This document shows, piece after piece, positions 1-6,799 of a stretch of 11,332 nucleotides of DNA (its first letter is position 1; every line of letters starts with the position of its first letter). Both the position numbers and the translations under genes were made by a program. This stretch comes from DMER01 sp003451645. GTDB lineage: Bacteria > Pseudomonadota > Alphaproteobacteria > Micropepsales > Micropepsaceae. The notes beneath the pieces were generated by a model that searched no databases, was not told the origin of the DNA, and was given only the letters and a program-made list of their open reading frames with translations. The stretch is taken from positions 1 to 11,332 of the forward strand of contig DALYLR010000064.1 of NCBI GenBank assembly GCA_031976175.1, written 5' to 3'.

Positions 1-73
1 GGGCACCTCTATATCGCTCCGACCGTCCTCGCGCGACCTTGTAAAGTGGCGGCTGAGCGATATAGAGGTGCCC
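1..73. repeat. Perfect 19-bp inverted repeat at the contig end (probable fold-back artefact)
   Basis: Bases 1-19 are the exact reverse complement of bases 55-73, with 35 bases between them. Both arms lie inside gyrB. The arm at 55-73 encodes the conserved GHLYIAQ stretch of GyrB. The arm at 1-19 falls where GyrB proteins normally continue with a tyrosine, a hydrophobic residue, then lysine and acidic residues, but here the frame reads Arg-Gly-Ala after the tyrosine. Bases 11-19 still fit the family (Glu-Arg-Tyr), so about 1-10 are the suspect bases. A snap-back chimera or assembly fold at a 9-base microhomology explains this best; a real inverted repeat is less likely. Confidence 0.75.
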
Positions 74-1705
74 GCGGTCGATAAGCTCCGGCATCTGACG
101 ATAAAAGAAGGTGAGCAACAAAGTGCGGATATGCGCGCCGTCCACATCGGCGTCCGTCATGATGATGATCTTGTGATAGCGCAGCTTGTCCGCGTTGAAC
201 TCCTCCCGCCCAATGCCGGTGCCCAGTGCCGTGATAAGGGTCGCGATTTCCTGGCTTGAGAGCATCTTGTCAAAGCGCGCGCGCTCAACATTCAGGATCT
301 TGCCGCGCAAAGGCAGCACGGCTTGATTGACCCGGTTCCGGCCCTGTTTGGCAGAGCCACCGGCGCTGTCGCCCTCAACGAGGAAGAGCTCGCACTTAGA
401 AGGGTCCCGCTCCTGACATTCGGCCAGTTTGCCCGGCAGCCCGGCTGAATCGAGCGCGCCTTTTCGCCGGGTCAGCTCGCGCGCCTTGCGCGCCGCCTCA
501 CGCGCCGCGGCCGCCTCAACCACCTTGCCCACGATGGCCTTGGCATCCGAAGGGTGGCGGTCGAACCAATCGGCAAGCGCCTCGCCGACCGCATTCTCAA
601 CAACTGGCCTGACCTCGGAGGACACCAGCTTGTCTTTCGTCTGTGAACTGAACTTCGGATCGGGAACTTTCACCGACAAGACGCATGTCAAGCCTTCGCG
701 GCAATCATCGCCCGTCAGAGTCACCTTCTCCTTCTTTGCGATCCCGCTTTCATTGGCATACCCATTCACGACACGCGTCAAAGCACCGCGAAAGCCCGCC
801 AGGTGCGTTCCACCGTCCCTCTGTGGGATATTGTTCGTGAAGCACAGCATATTCTCGTGATAGCTGTCGTTCCACCACAAGGCACACTCGACCGTCATGC
901 CGTCTTTTTCAGTCTTGAGCAGAATTGGCGCCTTGATGAGCGCGGACTTTGCGCGGTCCAAGTACCGGACAAAGGCCTCAAGACCACCCTCGTAATAGAG
1001 CGTGATGTCTTTTGGTTCCACACCGCGCAAATCCAAGAAATTGATGGTGACACCGGAGTTCAGGAACGCGAGTTCCCGCAAGCGGTGCTCAAGCGTCTGC
1101 GCATCGAACTCGGTCTTGGTGAAAGTGCGCGGACTGGGCAAGAAGGTCACTTGCGTGCCCCTGCGCCCTTGCGCTTGGCCAGCGACAGCGAGCGACGCCT
1201 CAGGGACGCCGTCCCGGAAGCGCAAGAAATGCTCTTTATCATCGCGATAAATCCGCAGCTCCAGCCACTCGGACAAGGCATTGACGACGGACACGCCAAC
1301 GCCGTGCAGACCGCCTGAAACCTTGTAAGAGTTTTGGTCGAATTTTCCTCCGGAATGCAGCTCGGTCATGATGACCTCAGCAGCCGAGCGGCCCTCCTCC
1401 TTATGGATGTCGACAGGGATACCCCGGCCATTATCCCGCACCGTACACGAACCATCCGCATTCAGAACAACGTCGACTTTGGTGGCATACCCTGCGAGGG
1501 CCTCGTCGATCGCGTTATCGACGACCTCATAGACCATGTGATGCAGCCCGGAGCCATCATCCGTGTCGCCAATATACATGCCTGGACGCTTACGCACAGC
1601 GTCAAGCCCTTTAAGGACCTTGATGCTATCCGCGCCATAGCTTGTGCCATTGGCATCATCTGTTTGGGACGCATCATCGTCCCGCCGCGCCGGTGATCCG
1701 GTCAT
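1..1705 (-). CDS. gyrB: DNA gyrase subunit B, 3' part missing (runs off left edge)
   Basis: ATP-binding subunit of DNA gyrase, which with GyrA introduces negative supercoils. The 568 codons present cover about 70% of a usual ~800-residue GyrB. The GHKL ATPase domain shows VVDNAIDEA (around residue 62), DNGRGIPVD (around 89) and GGLHGVG (around 130). The transducer domain carries the ATP-sensing loop SSQTKDKL. The TOPRIM domain carries EGDSAGGSAKQGR (around 443), PLRGKILNVE and DADVDGAHIRT (around 517), with the catalytic Glu and Mg-binding Asp residues intact. The TOPRIM insert and C-terminal tail lie beyond the edge. The ATG at 1705-1703 overlaps the recF stop as ATGA and has a GAGGA Shine-Dalgarno 8 bases upstream inside recF, so coupling to recF is likely. 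Bases 1 to about 10 are probably not genuine gene sequence. Confidence 0.97.
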   Translation of the reverse strand, partial: MTGSPARRDDDASQTDDANGTSYGADSIKVLKGLDAVRKRPGMYIGDTDDGSGLHHMVYEVVDNAIDEALAGYATKVDVVLNADGSCTVRDNGRGIPVDIHKEEGRSAAEVIMTELHSGGKFDQNSYKVSGGLHGVGVSVVNALSEWLELRIYRDDKEHFLRFRDGVPEASLAVAGQAQGRRGTQVTFLPSPRTFTKTEFDAQTLEHRLRELAFLNSGVTINFLDLRGVEPKDITLYYEGGLEAFVRYLDRAKSALIKAPILLKTEKDGMTVECALWWNDSYHENMLCFTNNIPQRDGGTHLAGFRGALTRVVNGYANESGIAKKEKVTLTGDDCREGLTCVLSVKVPDPKFSSQTKDKLVSSEVRPVVENAVGEALADWFDRHPSDAKAIVGKVVEAAAAREAARKARELTRRKGALDSAGLPGKLAECQERDPSKCELFLVEGDSAGGSAKQGRNRVNQAVLPLRGKILNVERARFDKMLSSQEIATLITALGTGIGREEFNADKLRYHKIIIMTDADVDGAHIRTLLLTFFYRQMPELIDRGHLYIAQPPLYKVARGRSERYRGA

Positions 1706-2934
1706 ATTTTCTGTCCTCGGTGGAGATGGTGCGTCTTGTTCACGCTGCCGTGCGAAACGTCGAAGATCTGTGCCTGGGGCAGGAGCGGCTCAAAGGGGCG
1801 ATGATCGGTGCCGGTGAACCAGGCTTGCGCGCCGAGATTCGTGATTGCCCCGAACAGGGCTTGGCGCCGCTGCAAGTCGAGGTGGGCAGCGATCTCATCG
1901 AGCAAAAGGACTGGAGCGGCCCCAGTCCTGCGGGATGCCTGAGCGGCGGCTGCAAAGATCATCCGTATAAGGAGTGCTTTCTGCTCTCCAGTCGAGCAAT
2001 GCCGGGCTTCCCGGCCCTTAGCCCGGTGATAGACTATCAGGTCAGTCAGATGCGGCCCGCTGTGCGTCCGCCCGCTCTCGGCATCTTGGGTGCGGTTCGA
2101 CTTCAAGGACTGTGCAAAGGCATCCTCCGCGGCAAGCGCAGGCATACTCTCCAAACTCAGCTCGACATTGCCATCCAGTGCGACATCAGCATCGGGAAAG
2201 GCGCTTTGGCCATCTGTTTCCGCGAGGGCAGCGCGCAACAAGCCAAGCCCTTCGAGCCTCGAGGCCGCGAGCGCCACAGCCTCCTCAGCCAGGGTCCGCT
2301 CAAGTGACTCGACCCATACCGCGCTGTAGTGTCCGCTGCGCAAGAGCGATAGGCGCTCGCGCATTGCCTTCTCAAACCGGCTGTATCGGTCCGCATGCAA
2401 GGGATGAAAGCTGGTGATGAGCCGGTCGAAGAACCGCCGCCGGTCTGACGCACCATCCGTGAACAGACGATCTTGCGCAGGGGTAAGCCACACAAACTGG
2501 ACATGGTGGGCAAGGGTCGCTGGCGAACTGGCCGTTTCTCCATCAACTCGAATGACACGCTTTGCAACACTGCCAGCAGATCCAGGCATGAAGCCAGCGC
2601 CGATCTGTGTTTCCACCCCATGCGCCGTGACTTGCGCACTAACGGCCCAGGGTTGCTGCCCTTGCTGCACTGTGTTATCCGCCTGCCTTGCGAGCTCACC
2701 GAGCTGCGCGCCACGCAGACCACGCCCAGGGGCCAAGACCGACAGTGCCTCGAGAATATTCGTCTTTCCCGCGCCATTCGGCCCGGTCAAAACCACACAT
2801 TGAGGGCCGGTTTCGAGCGAGAGCGCGCTGTAAGATCGGAAGTTGGTTAACAACAAGCGCGTGATGGCGCGCGCAGGGCTTTTCCCCTCCGCGATCACTT
2901 CTTCAGCGGGCAGAACATCAGCAACACTCAACAA
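1702..2934 (-). CDS. recF: DNA replication and repair protein RecF
   Basis: SMC/ABC-type ATPase that binds single-strand gaps and, with RecO and RecR, helps load RecA. The 410-residue product has the RecF N-terminus (RLLLTNFRSY), Walker A GPNGAGKT at 51-58, the family stretch VWLTPAQDRLF around 148-158 followed by an Arg-rich segment ending in FFDRL, the ABC signature STGEQK at 314-319 and Walker B VLLLDE at 342-347. The frame has no ATG near the N-terminus. The first start is TTG at 2934, directly followed by another TTG, and a GTG lies about a dozen codons further in. Compared with E. coli RecF the TTG start adds about 20 residues before the conserved region, so the exact start is uncertain. 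dnaN ends 39 bases upstream and gyrB overlaps by 4 bases, so the three probably form one operon. Confidence 0.95.
   Translation of the reverse strand: MLSVADVLPAEEVIAEGKSPARAITRLLLTNFRSYSALSLETGPQCVVLTGPNGAGKTNILEALSVLAPGRGLRGAQLGELARQADNTVQQGQQPWAVSAQVTAHGVETQIGAGFMPGSAGSVAKRVIRVDGETASSPATLAHHVQFVWLTPAQDRLFTDGASDRRRFFDRLITSFHPLHADRYSRFEKAMRERLSLLRSGHYSAVWVESLERTLAEEAVALAASRLEGLGLLRAALAETDGQSAFPDADVALDGNVELSLESMPALAAEDAFAQSLKSNRTQDAESGRTHSGPHLTDLIVYHRAKGREARHCSTGEQKALLIRMIFAAAAQASRRTGAAPVLLLDEIAAHLDLQRRQALFGAITNLGAQAWFTGTDHRPFEPLLPQAQIFDVSHGSVNKTHHLHRGQKI
1714..1718 (-). promoter_or_regulatory. gyrB ribosome binding site inside the recF 3' end
   Basis: GAGGA on the minus strand, 8 bases before the gyrB ATG. 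It supports the ATG that overlaps the recF stop codon as the true gyrB start. Confidence 0.7.
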
Positions 2935-2973
2935 AAATCACCACTTGGTTCGCAAAATCGCGTCTGCTCAAAA

Positions 2974-4092
2974 CTAAACACGCATCGGCATCAGCACAAA
3001 CAGCGACGCCTCTGCGGCCGCATCCCGCACCAACGTTGGCGCACCGGAATCCGCCAACAGCATGCGCACTGTTGGCCCTTCGACACGCTCCAAAATGTCG
3101 AGCAAATAGCGGGAATTGAACCCAATCTCCAAAGGCTCTCCGCGATACTCAACAAACAACTCTTCCGTAGCGCTGCCCGCCTCTGGGCTGACCACGGTGA
3201 GGGTCAGCTTGTCCCTTTCCAGATTGAGCTTCACCGCGCGCGACTTTTCTGTGGATACTGTTGACACCCGATCGACAGCCTCCAGAAAATCCTGACGGCC
3301 CAGCTCCAGGATCTTGTCATTTCCAGCGGGGATCACGCGCTGGTAATCGGGGAACGTTCCGTCGATTAGTTTGGAGGTCACAACAACGTGCCCAAGGGCT
3401 ACCCGGATTTTTGAGTCAGAAACCGCAACCTCGACAGCGCCACTGGCATCATCCAAGAGTTTCCGGATTTCATTGATCGTCTTGCGAGGAACAATGACCC
3501 CCGGCAATTCCGTCGCCCCCTTTGGCGCCTCAATGTCATAGCGCGCCAAGCGATGACCATCTGTCGCCACCCCGCGCAGGACCGGTTGTTGCTTCTCAAC
3601 CGCCGCATGGAAGTAAATGCCATTGAGATAATAGCGCGTCTCTTCGGTTGAAACGGCAAACCGTGTCTTGTCGATGATCGCTGCAAACTCTTTGGGCTGC
3701 AGAGCGAAATTATGCGGCAAGGCGCCGGCGGGCATCACGGGGAAATCGTCTCGCGGCAGGCATGAAAGCTGGAAGCGTGACCGGCCCGCTGACAAGGTCA
3801 AACGCGTATCGCCAGACGTGTGCTCCAACTGCACCTGCGCGCCATCTGGCAGCTTACGGACGATCTCGTAGAGCGTGTGAGCGGGCGCCGTGATCGCCCC
3901 CGCGCGCACGACATCCGCATTGACCGCCTCGACAATTTCGATGTCGAGATCGGTCGCCGTGAGTGACAGCCGGTTTTTTTCAGCGATCAAAAGGATATTC
4001 GCCAAGATTGGGATCGTATTGCGCCGCTCGACGACGCTTTGCACATGATTGAGGGACTTCAGAAAAACGCTGCGTTCCAAGGTGATGCGCAT
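2974..4092 (-). CDS. dnaN: DNA polymerase III beta subunit (sliding clamp)
   Basis: Homodimeric ring that tethers DNA polymerase III and other factors to DNA. The product is 372 residues, the normal length, and should form three repeated clamp domains of about 120 residues each. The N-terminus (MRITLERSVFLKSLNHVQ), the early segment ending in NTIPILANILL, TATDLDIEI, ATDGHRLA in the middle and the C-terminus VLMPMRV are all typical. The ATG at 4092 is preceded by AGGA at suitable spacing. It has a 273-bp upstream gap with its own TATAAT promoter and a terminator-like hairpin, so it is probably transcribed apart from dnaA and together with recF and gyrB. Confidence 0.98.
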   Translation of the reverse strand: MRITLERSVFLKSLNHVQSVVERRNTIPILANILLIAEKNRLSLTATDLDIEIVEAVNADVVRAGAITAPAHTLYEIVRKLPDGAQVQLEHTSGDTRLTLSAGRSRFQLSCLPRDDFPVMPAGALPHNFALQPKEFAAIIDKTRFAVSTEETRYYLNGIYFHAAVEKQQPVLRGVATDGHRLARYDIEAPKGATELPGVIVPRKTINEIRKLLDDASGAVEVAVSDSKIRVALGHVVVTSKLIDGTFPDYQRVIPAGNDKILELGRQDFLEAVDRVSTVSTEKSRAVKLNLERDKLTLTVVSPEAGSATEELFVEYRGEPLEIGFNSRYLLDILERVEGPTVRMLLADSGAPTLVRDAAAEASLFVLMPMRV

Positions 4093-4270
4093 CTGATCCT
4101 GACGCTCTTGCCGGCCGGGGCCTGTTATCTCTGCGGCCGGTCGTTAACGGGTGGGATGGCCTCATGCCCCCGCTCCCAAACGGCCGCAAGACATGCAGCG
4201 TTGGCGCGTGGCAGAGACACGGATCATTCAGCCCAAGGTGCGATGACACAAGCTGAATCAACCGTTCCAG

Positions 4271-4300
4271 ATTATAGCCCGGTTGGTCCTGGGAAGCCAA
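4271..4300 (-). promoter_or_regulatory. Candidate sigma-70 promoter for dnaN-recF-gyrB
   Basis: On the minus strand, TTGGCT (4300-4295) is followed after 18 bases by a perfect TATAAT (4276-4271). Transcription would start near 4264 and leave a leader of about 170 bases before the dnaN ATG. GANTC sites lie just upstream of the -35 (4303-4307) and just downstream of the expected start (4254-4258), both within the octamer GTTGATTC read on the minus strand. The -10 is exact but the -35 matches only partly. Confidence 0.6.
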
Positions 4301-4310
4301 TGGAATCAAC

Positions 4311-4339
4311 AAATTGGCAGCCGCTGTCGCGGCCGCCAA
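4311..4339 (-). terminator. Terminator-like hairpin after dnaA
   Basis: On the minus strand TTGGCGGCCGC, loop GACA, GCGGCTGCCAA forms an 11-bp stem (4339-4329 with 4324-4314) that includes one G-U pair. It begins 26 bases after the dnaA stop. The plus strand has an A-C mismatch at that pair, so the structure favours RNA made in the dnaA direction. The downstream T-run is weak (TTTG just after the stem), so termination may be partial. Confidence 0.45.
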
Positions 4340-4365
4340 ATGCCGTCACCGAACCTCAGAACGCC

Positions 4366-5838
4366 TCAAGTCTTTGAAGTGCCGTTGGGATCGTTGCCCT
4401 GGCTTGGAGCTCCGTCCTTGAGCAACCGGATCAAGGACTGGACCTCCTCGTGATAGACCGGATCGGCAGCGGAGTGCCGCTCGACTTGGCGCACGGCGTG
4501 CATCACCGTGGTGTGGTCACGTCCCCCGAACCGCTTCCCGATCTCCGGATAAGAGCGCGAGGTGAGACTTTTGGCGATATACATCGCCGTCTGACGCGGG
4601 CGAACCAAAGTCCGTGTGCGCCGGGGACCATCCATGTCAGCGATCCGGATGCCATAGAAATTGGCGGTCGTGCGCTTGATCTCGTCAACGGAGAGCCGGC
4701 GCTCATTGTGATTGATGACATCGGCCAATTCACGCCGTGCTGTATCGAGTGTCATGGGCTGCTGCGTCGTATCGGCGATATACATCAGCTTGTGGATGGC
4801 CCCTTCAAGCTCGCGAATATTGCTGGCGATCCGCCCGGCAACAAAGCGACGGACATCGTCCCCAATCACGACACCGGGATACTGTGCCTGAAAGCGCTCG
4901 ATCTTGCGCTCGAGAATAGCCAGGCGCAGCTCAATATCGGTGGCGTTGATTTCAAGCGTCACACCATGCAGCAAGCGCGCGCGGATGCGGTCGCCTACCC
5001 CATCGATCTGCGCGGGAGACCGGTCCGCCGACAAGATCACATGCTTGCCTTGATCCGCCAATTCATTGAACCGGTAGAAGAACTCTTCCTGGGTGGCGTT
5101 CTTGTCAGCGATGAACTGCAGATCGTCCACGAGAAGGAGGTCCACATTGCGCATCTCGTCTTTGAAGGCCAGCGTCTCGCGTTCCTTCATGGCGGTAATG
5201 AACCGCCGCATGAAGCTTTCAGCCGTTATGTAAAGTACGCGCGCCGAAGCGCTGTTACGCAACACGTGCCAAACCACGGCATTCATCAGATGGGTCTTGC
5301 CCAGACCAGACCCGCTATAGAGAAACAGCGGCGTGAATTGCGGCTTCTGAGCCGCCACGACCTGTTCTGCGGCCTTCATCGCGGCGGTGTAGGCGATGTG
5401 ATTGGATTTGCCCACAACAAAGTCACGGAAGGTACAGCTGGGGTTCGGCGGGATGGACCCTGGCCCAAGACGCTCTGCGATGCTTGCATCAACTGGCGCT
5501 TGAGCCTCGCGGGGGAGCACGTGCGCGCTGTTATCGATCGAGAGGTGCGGGCGCGGTGCGAAAGTGAAGACCACGGTCCTGACGCCGGGATTGATCTCGC
5601 GCAGCACACGCAAGATGACAGCACCAAAATTCTGGTTCACATAATCCCTATTGAAAGCGGTTGGGCACCCGAGCTCCACCTCGCTATCGCTTGCACTGAC
5701 AACATAGAGATTCTGCAACCAGATCTGGAATTTCTTCTCGCCAAGTTCGGTCTGCAGCATGCTGCGCAATTGCGACCATACCTCTTGTGAGATGTGCTCT
5801 TCAGGCCCACCGAAATCTGTCGATACCATCTTGTCCAT
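4366..5838 (-). CDS. dnaA: Chromosomal replication initiator protein DnaA
   Basis: AAA+ ATPase that binds DnaA boxes and opens the replication origin. From the ATG at 5838 it is 490 residues. Domain I (EVWSQLRSMLQTELG, then KFQIWLQNL) comes first, then a short linker. The AAA+ domain follows: TFRDFVVGKSN, Walker A SGSGLGKTHL (Lys 181), Walker B LLLVDDLQF (Asp 238-239), sensor 1 VILSADR, the Arg-finger segment DRIRARL and sensor 2 NIRELEGA. Domain IV ends with GGRDHTTVMHA (around 440-448), which contacts the DnaA box. The frame is open upstream to an ATG at 5988, but those 50 extra residues do not resemble domain I and run through the upstream dyads, so I do not include them. The ATG at 5829 is also possible and sits better relative to AAGGA (10 bases against 1). 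Confidence 0.97.
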   Translation of the reverse strand: MDKMVSTDFGGPEEHISQEVWSQLRSMLQTELGEKKFQIWLQNLYVVSASDSEVELGCPTAFNRDYVNQNFGAVILRVLREINPGVRTVVFTFAPRPHLSIDNSAHVLPREAQAPVDASIAERLGPGSIPPNPSCTFRDFVVGKSNHIAYTAAMKAAEQVVAAQKPQFTPLFLYSGSGLGKTHLMNAVVWHVLRNSASARVLYITAESFMRRFITAMKERETLAFKDEMRNVDLLLVDDLQFIADKNATQEEFFYRFNELADQGKHVILSADRSPAQIDGVGDRIRARLLHGVTLEINATDIELRLAILERKIERFQAQYPGVVIGDDVRRFVAGRIASNIRELEGAIHKLMYIADTTQQPMTLDTARRELADVINHNERRLSVDEIKRTTANFYGIRIADMDGPRRTRTLVRPRQTAMYIAKSLTSRSYPEIGKRFGGRDHTTVMHAVRQVERHSAADPVYHEEVQSLIRLLKDGAPSQGNDPNGTSKT

Positions 5839-5929
5839 ATCCTTCTTAAAGCCCTCATTGTTCGAATTCTGTACTCTCGGACGCAAATACGCCGCGCCTC
5901 TCAACTGAACACACGTCTCCCATCGGGGT

Positions 5930-5953
5930 TTTTGTTTGCAGGAACAAACAAAA
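5930..5953. repeat. AT-rich 9-bp inverted repeat upstream of dnaA
   Basis: On the plus strand, TTTTGTTTG at 5930-5938, a 6-base spacer CAGGAA, then CAAACAAAA at 5945-5953: a perfect 9-bp dyad. The arms are far more AT-rich than their surroundings. It begins 92 bases before the dnaA ATG. No T-run follows on either strand, so it is not an intrinsic terminator. It could be an operator for a dimeric regulator or a leader hairpin. Confidence 0.7.
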
Positions 5954-5963
5954 GGATCCCGTC

Positions 5964-5981
5964 GTGGCGATCGCTCGCCAC
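5964..5981 (-). repeat. 7-bp hairpin with GNRA-type loop upstream of dnaA
   Basis: On the minus strand GTGGCGA, loop GCGA, TCGCCAC: a perfect 7-bp stem closed by a GCGA loop, which fits the stable GNRA tetraloop class. It lies 10 bases from the AT-rich dyad. If dnaA transcription starts upstream of about 5990, both would be present as consecutive hairpins in the leader. Confidence 0.6.
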
Positions 5982-6041
5982 CAGGCACGTCAAAACACGC
6001 CCTATGCCGCCGGGGATTTGCAAAGAGTCAGAGACACAGCT

Positions 6042-6057
6042 GCCCACAACACTGGGC
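6042..6057. repeat. 5-bp inverted repeat between the rhodanese gene and dnaA
   Basis: GCCCA, 6-base loop CAACAC, TGGGC on the plus strand. It lies 70-85 bases after the rhodanese stop in the direction of transcription and has no T-run. It may be part of the dnaA control region or a weak 3' structure of the upstream gene. The short arms make chance occurrence possible. Confidence 0.4.
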
Positions 6058-6126
6058 GTCCCAACTCACGCGCTATATCGGCTGGAAACTACGCAACAAG
6101 AAACTGTCTACCCCGCTAAAGCCCAC

Positions 6127-6555
6127 TCAGTTCTGCACCCATGGAAGGTTTGCCGCCTTCCACCCACTCAAACGCCCCCGATGTCTTTGGGCATCCGGGT
6201 CCCCTTCAAACCCGCCCTCGACATTGAAGCACGCTTGAAACCCAAGCCCTGCCATCTTCTGCGCCGCCGAACGGGATCGCCCGCCTGACCGGCACAAAAA
6301 ATACAGAGGCGAATTCTGCCCGCCGCCACGCTCCATCAAAACAGCCTGGAGCGTGTCTGCAAAAGACCCGTTGAGGTGCATGCTTGGAAACATTTGCCAC
6401 TCAATCAGGATCACGTCCTTCCCTAACCCGCTCACATCCGGCACACCAACAAAGGTCCATTCAGCTTGGCTGCGCACGTCGATCAAGAACGCGCTTGGCT
6501 GAGCGGCCAATGCTGCCCATGCCACTTGCGGTGTCACATCCTCAACTCTGGACAT
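6127..6555 (-). CDS. Rhodanese-like domain protein
   Basis: Single-domain rhodanese homologue of 142 residues from the ATG at 6555, with no signal peptide or membrane segment, so probably cytosolic. It has the N-terminal ITPQ-like start (VTPQVAW), the CH2A-like segment LIDVRSQAEW, and the active-site loop CRSGGRS with Cys 88 as the expected persulfide-carrying nucleophile. The loop length fits sulfurtransferases rather than Cdc25-type phosphatases. The C-terminal pattern, HRG then GWKAANLPW, matches a group of small rhodaneses I know from Alphaproteobacteria. An ATG at 6570 adds only MLGWT. A GGAGAGAG lies 15 bases before that ATG, while GGGTGG sits 3 bases before the ATG at 6555, so neither is well placed; the family alignment favours 6555. 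Substrate and partner are unknown. It lies between rpsT and dnaA on the same strand with long gaps on both sides, so it is probably its own transcription unit. Confidence 0.9.
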   Translation of the reverse strand: MSRVEDVTPQVAWAALAAQPSAFLIDVRSQAEWTFVGVPDVSGLGKDVILIEWQMFPSMHLNGSFADTLQAVLMERGGGQNSPLYFLCRSGGRSRSAAQKMAGLGFQACFNVEGGFEGDPDAQRHRGRLSGWKAANLPWVQN

Positions 6556-6764
6556 GGTCCACCCAAGCATTCACAGACAAAACTTCTCTCTCCGGAAACA
6601 TTCCAGAATAACCAGACTTGAATTATGGAAAATACGCTAAGACTTACTCTGCCTGGCAAACAGCCAGGACCGGCGCCACCAAGTAACCCTTAAAGTCAGT
6701 GGAAAGATTGGTATTCACGCATCCCCCCCTTTTCTTGGTTTCGGCCCTTGTTCATCGGGTAGTA

Positions 6765-6794
6765 ACCATATGCCCAGACCCGCGGTCCGGGCAA
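6765..6794 (-). promoter_or_regulatory. Weak candidate promoter for the rhodanese gene, with a dyad in its spacer
   Basis: TTGCCC (6794-6789), 18 bases, TATGGT (6770-6765) on the minus strand. Each hexamer matches four of six consensus bases. The 9-bp dyad at 6772-6792 fills the spacer and overlaps the -35, a position that would suit an operator. The start would be near 6758, about 200 bases before the rhodanese ATG. Confidence 0.3.
6772..6792 (-). repeat. GC-rich 9-bp inverted repeat
   Basis: On the minus strand GCCCGGACC, loop GCG, GGTCTGGGC gives a 9-bp stem with one G-U pair; on the plus strand the same position is an A-C mismatch. No T-run follows. It could act as an operator within the candidate promoter or as an RNA hairpin in read-through transcripts from rpsT. 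Confidence 0.5.
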
Positions 6795-6799
6795 GCCCT

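Larger units (their letters stand above)
5839..6126 (-). promoter_or_regulatory. dnaA upstream region with three inverted repeats
   Basis: This stretch between the rhodanese stop and the dnaA start should hold the dnaA promoter and 5' leader. It contains three separate dyads (5930-5953, 5964-5981, 6042-6057) and one GANTC site (6025-6029), the latter in about the place where Caulobacter-type dnaA promoters carry a CcrM site. The best promoter I can offer is weak: TTGTTG (6099-6094), 16 bases, TATAGC (6077-6072). Another TTGACG at 5993-5988 has no usable -10. I found no good match to the DnaA box TTATCCACA, so this does not look like the origin. Confidence 0.5.

Noticed and set aside
4093..4365. 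oriC in the dnaA-dnaN gap or upstream of dnaA
   Set aside because: No close matches to TTATCCACA were found in either gap. The single near match (GTATCCACA, about 3250) lies inside dnaN. In Alphaproteobacteria the origin is often elsewhere, near hemE.
4450..5790. 446-codon plus-strand frame opposite dnaA
   Set aside because: It is the antisense shadow of dnaA, which has all its family motifs on the other strand; long antisense frames are common in GC-rich genes.
5839..5988. 50-codon N-terminal extension of dnaA from the ATG at 5988
   Set aside because: The extra residues are Arg/Pro/Cys-rich, do not resemble DnaA domain I, and run through the upstream dyads. Domain I starts properly just after the ATG at 5838.
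5925..5993. LexA-type (SOS) operator near dnaA
   Set aside because: The alphaproteobacterial GTTC-N7-GTTC or GAAC-N7-GAAC patterns are not completed here.
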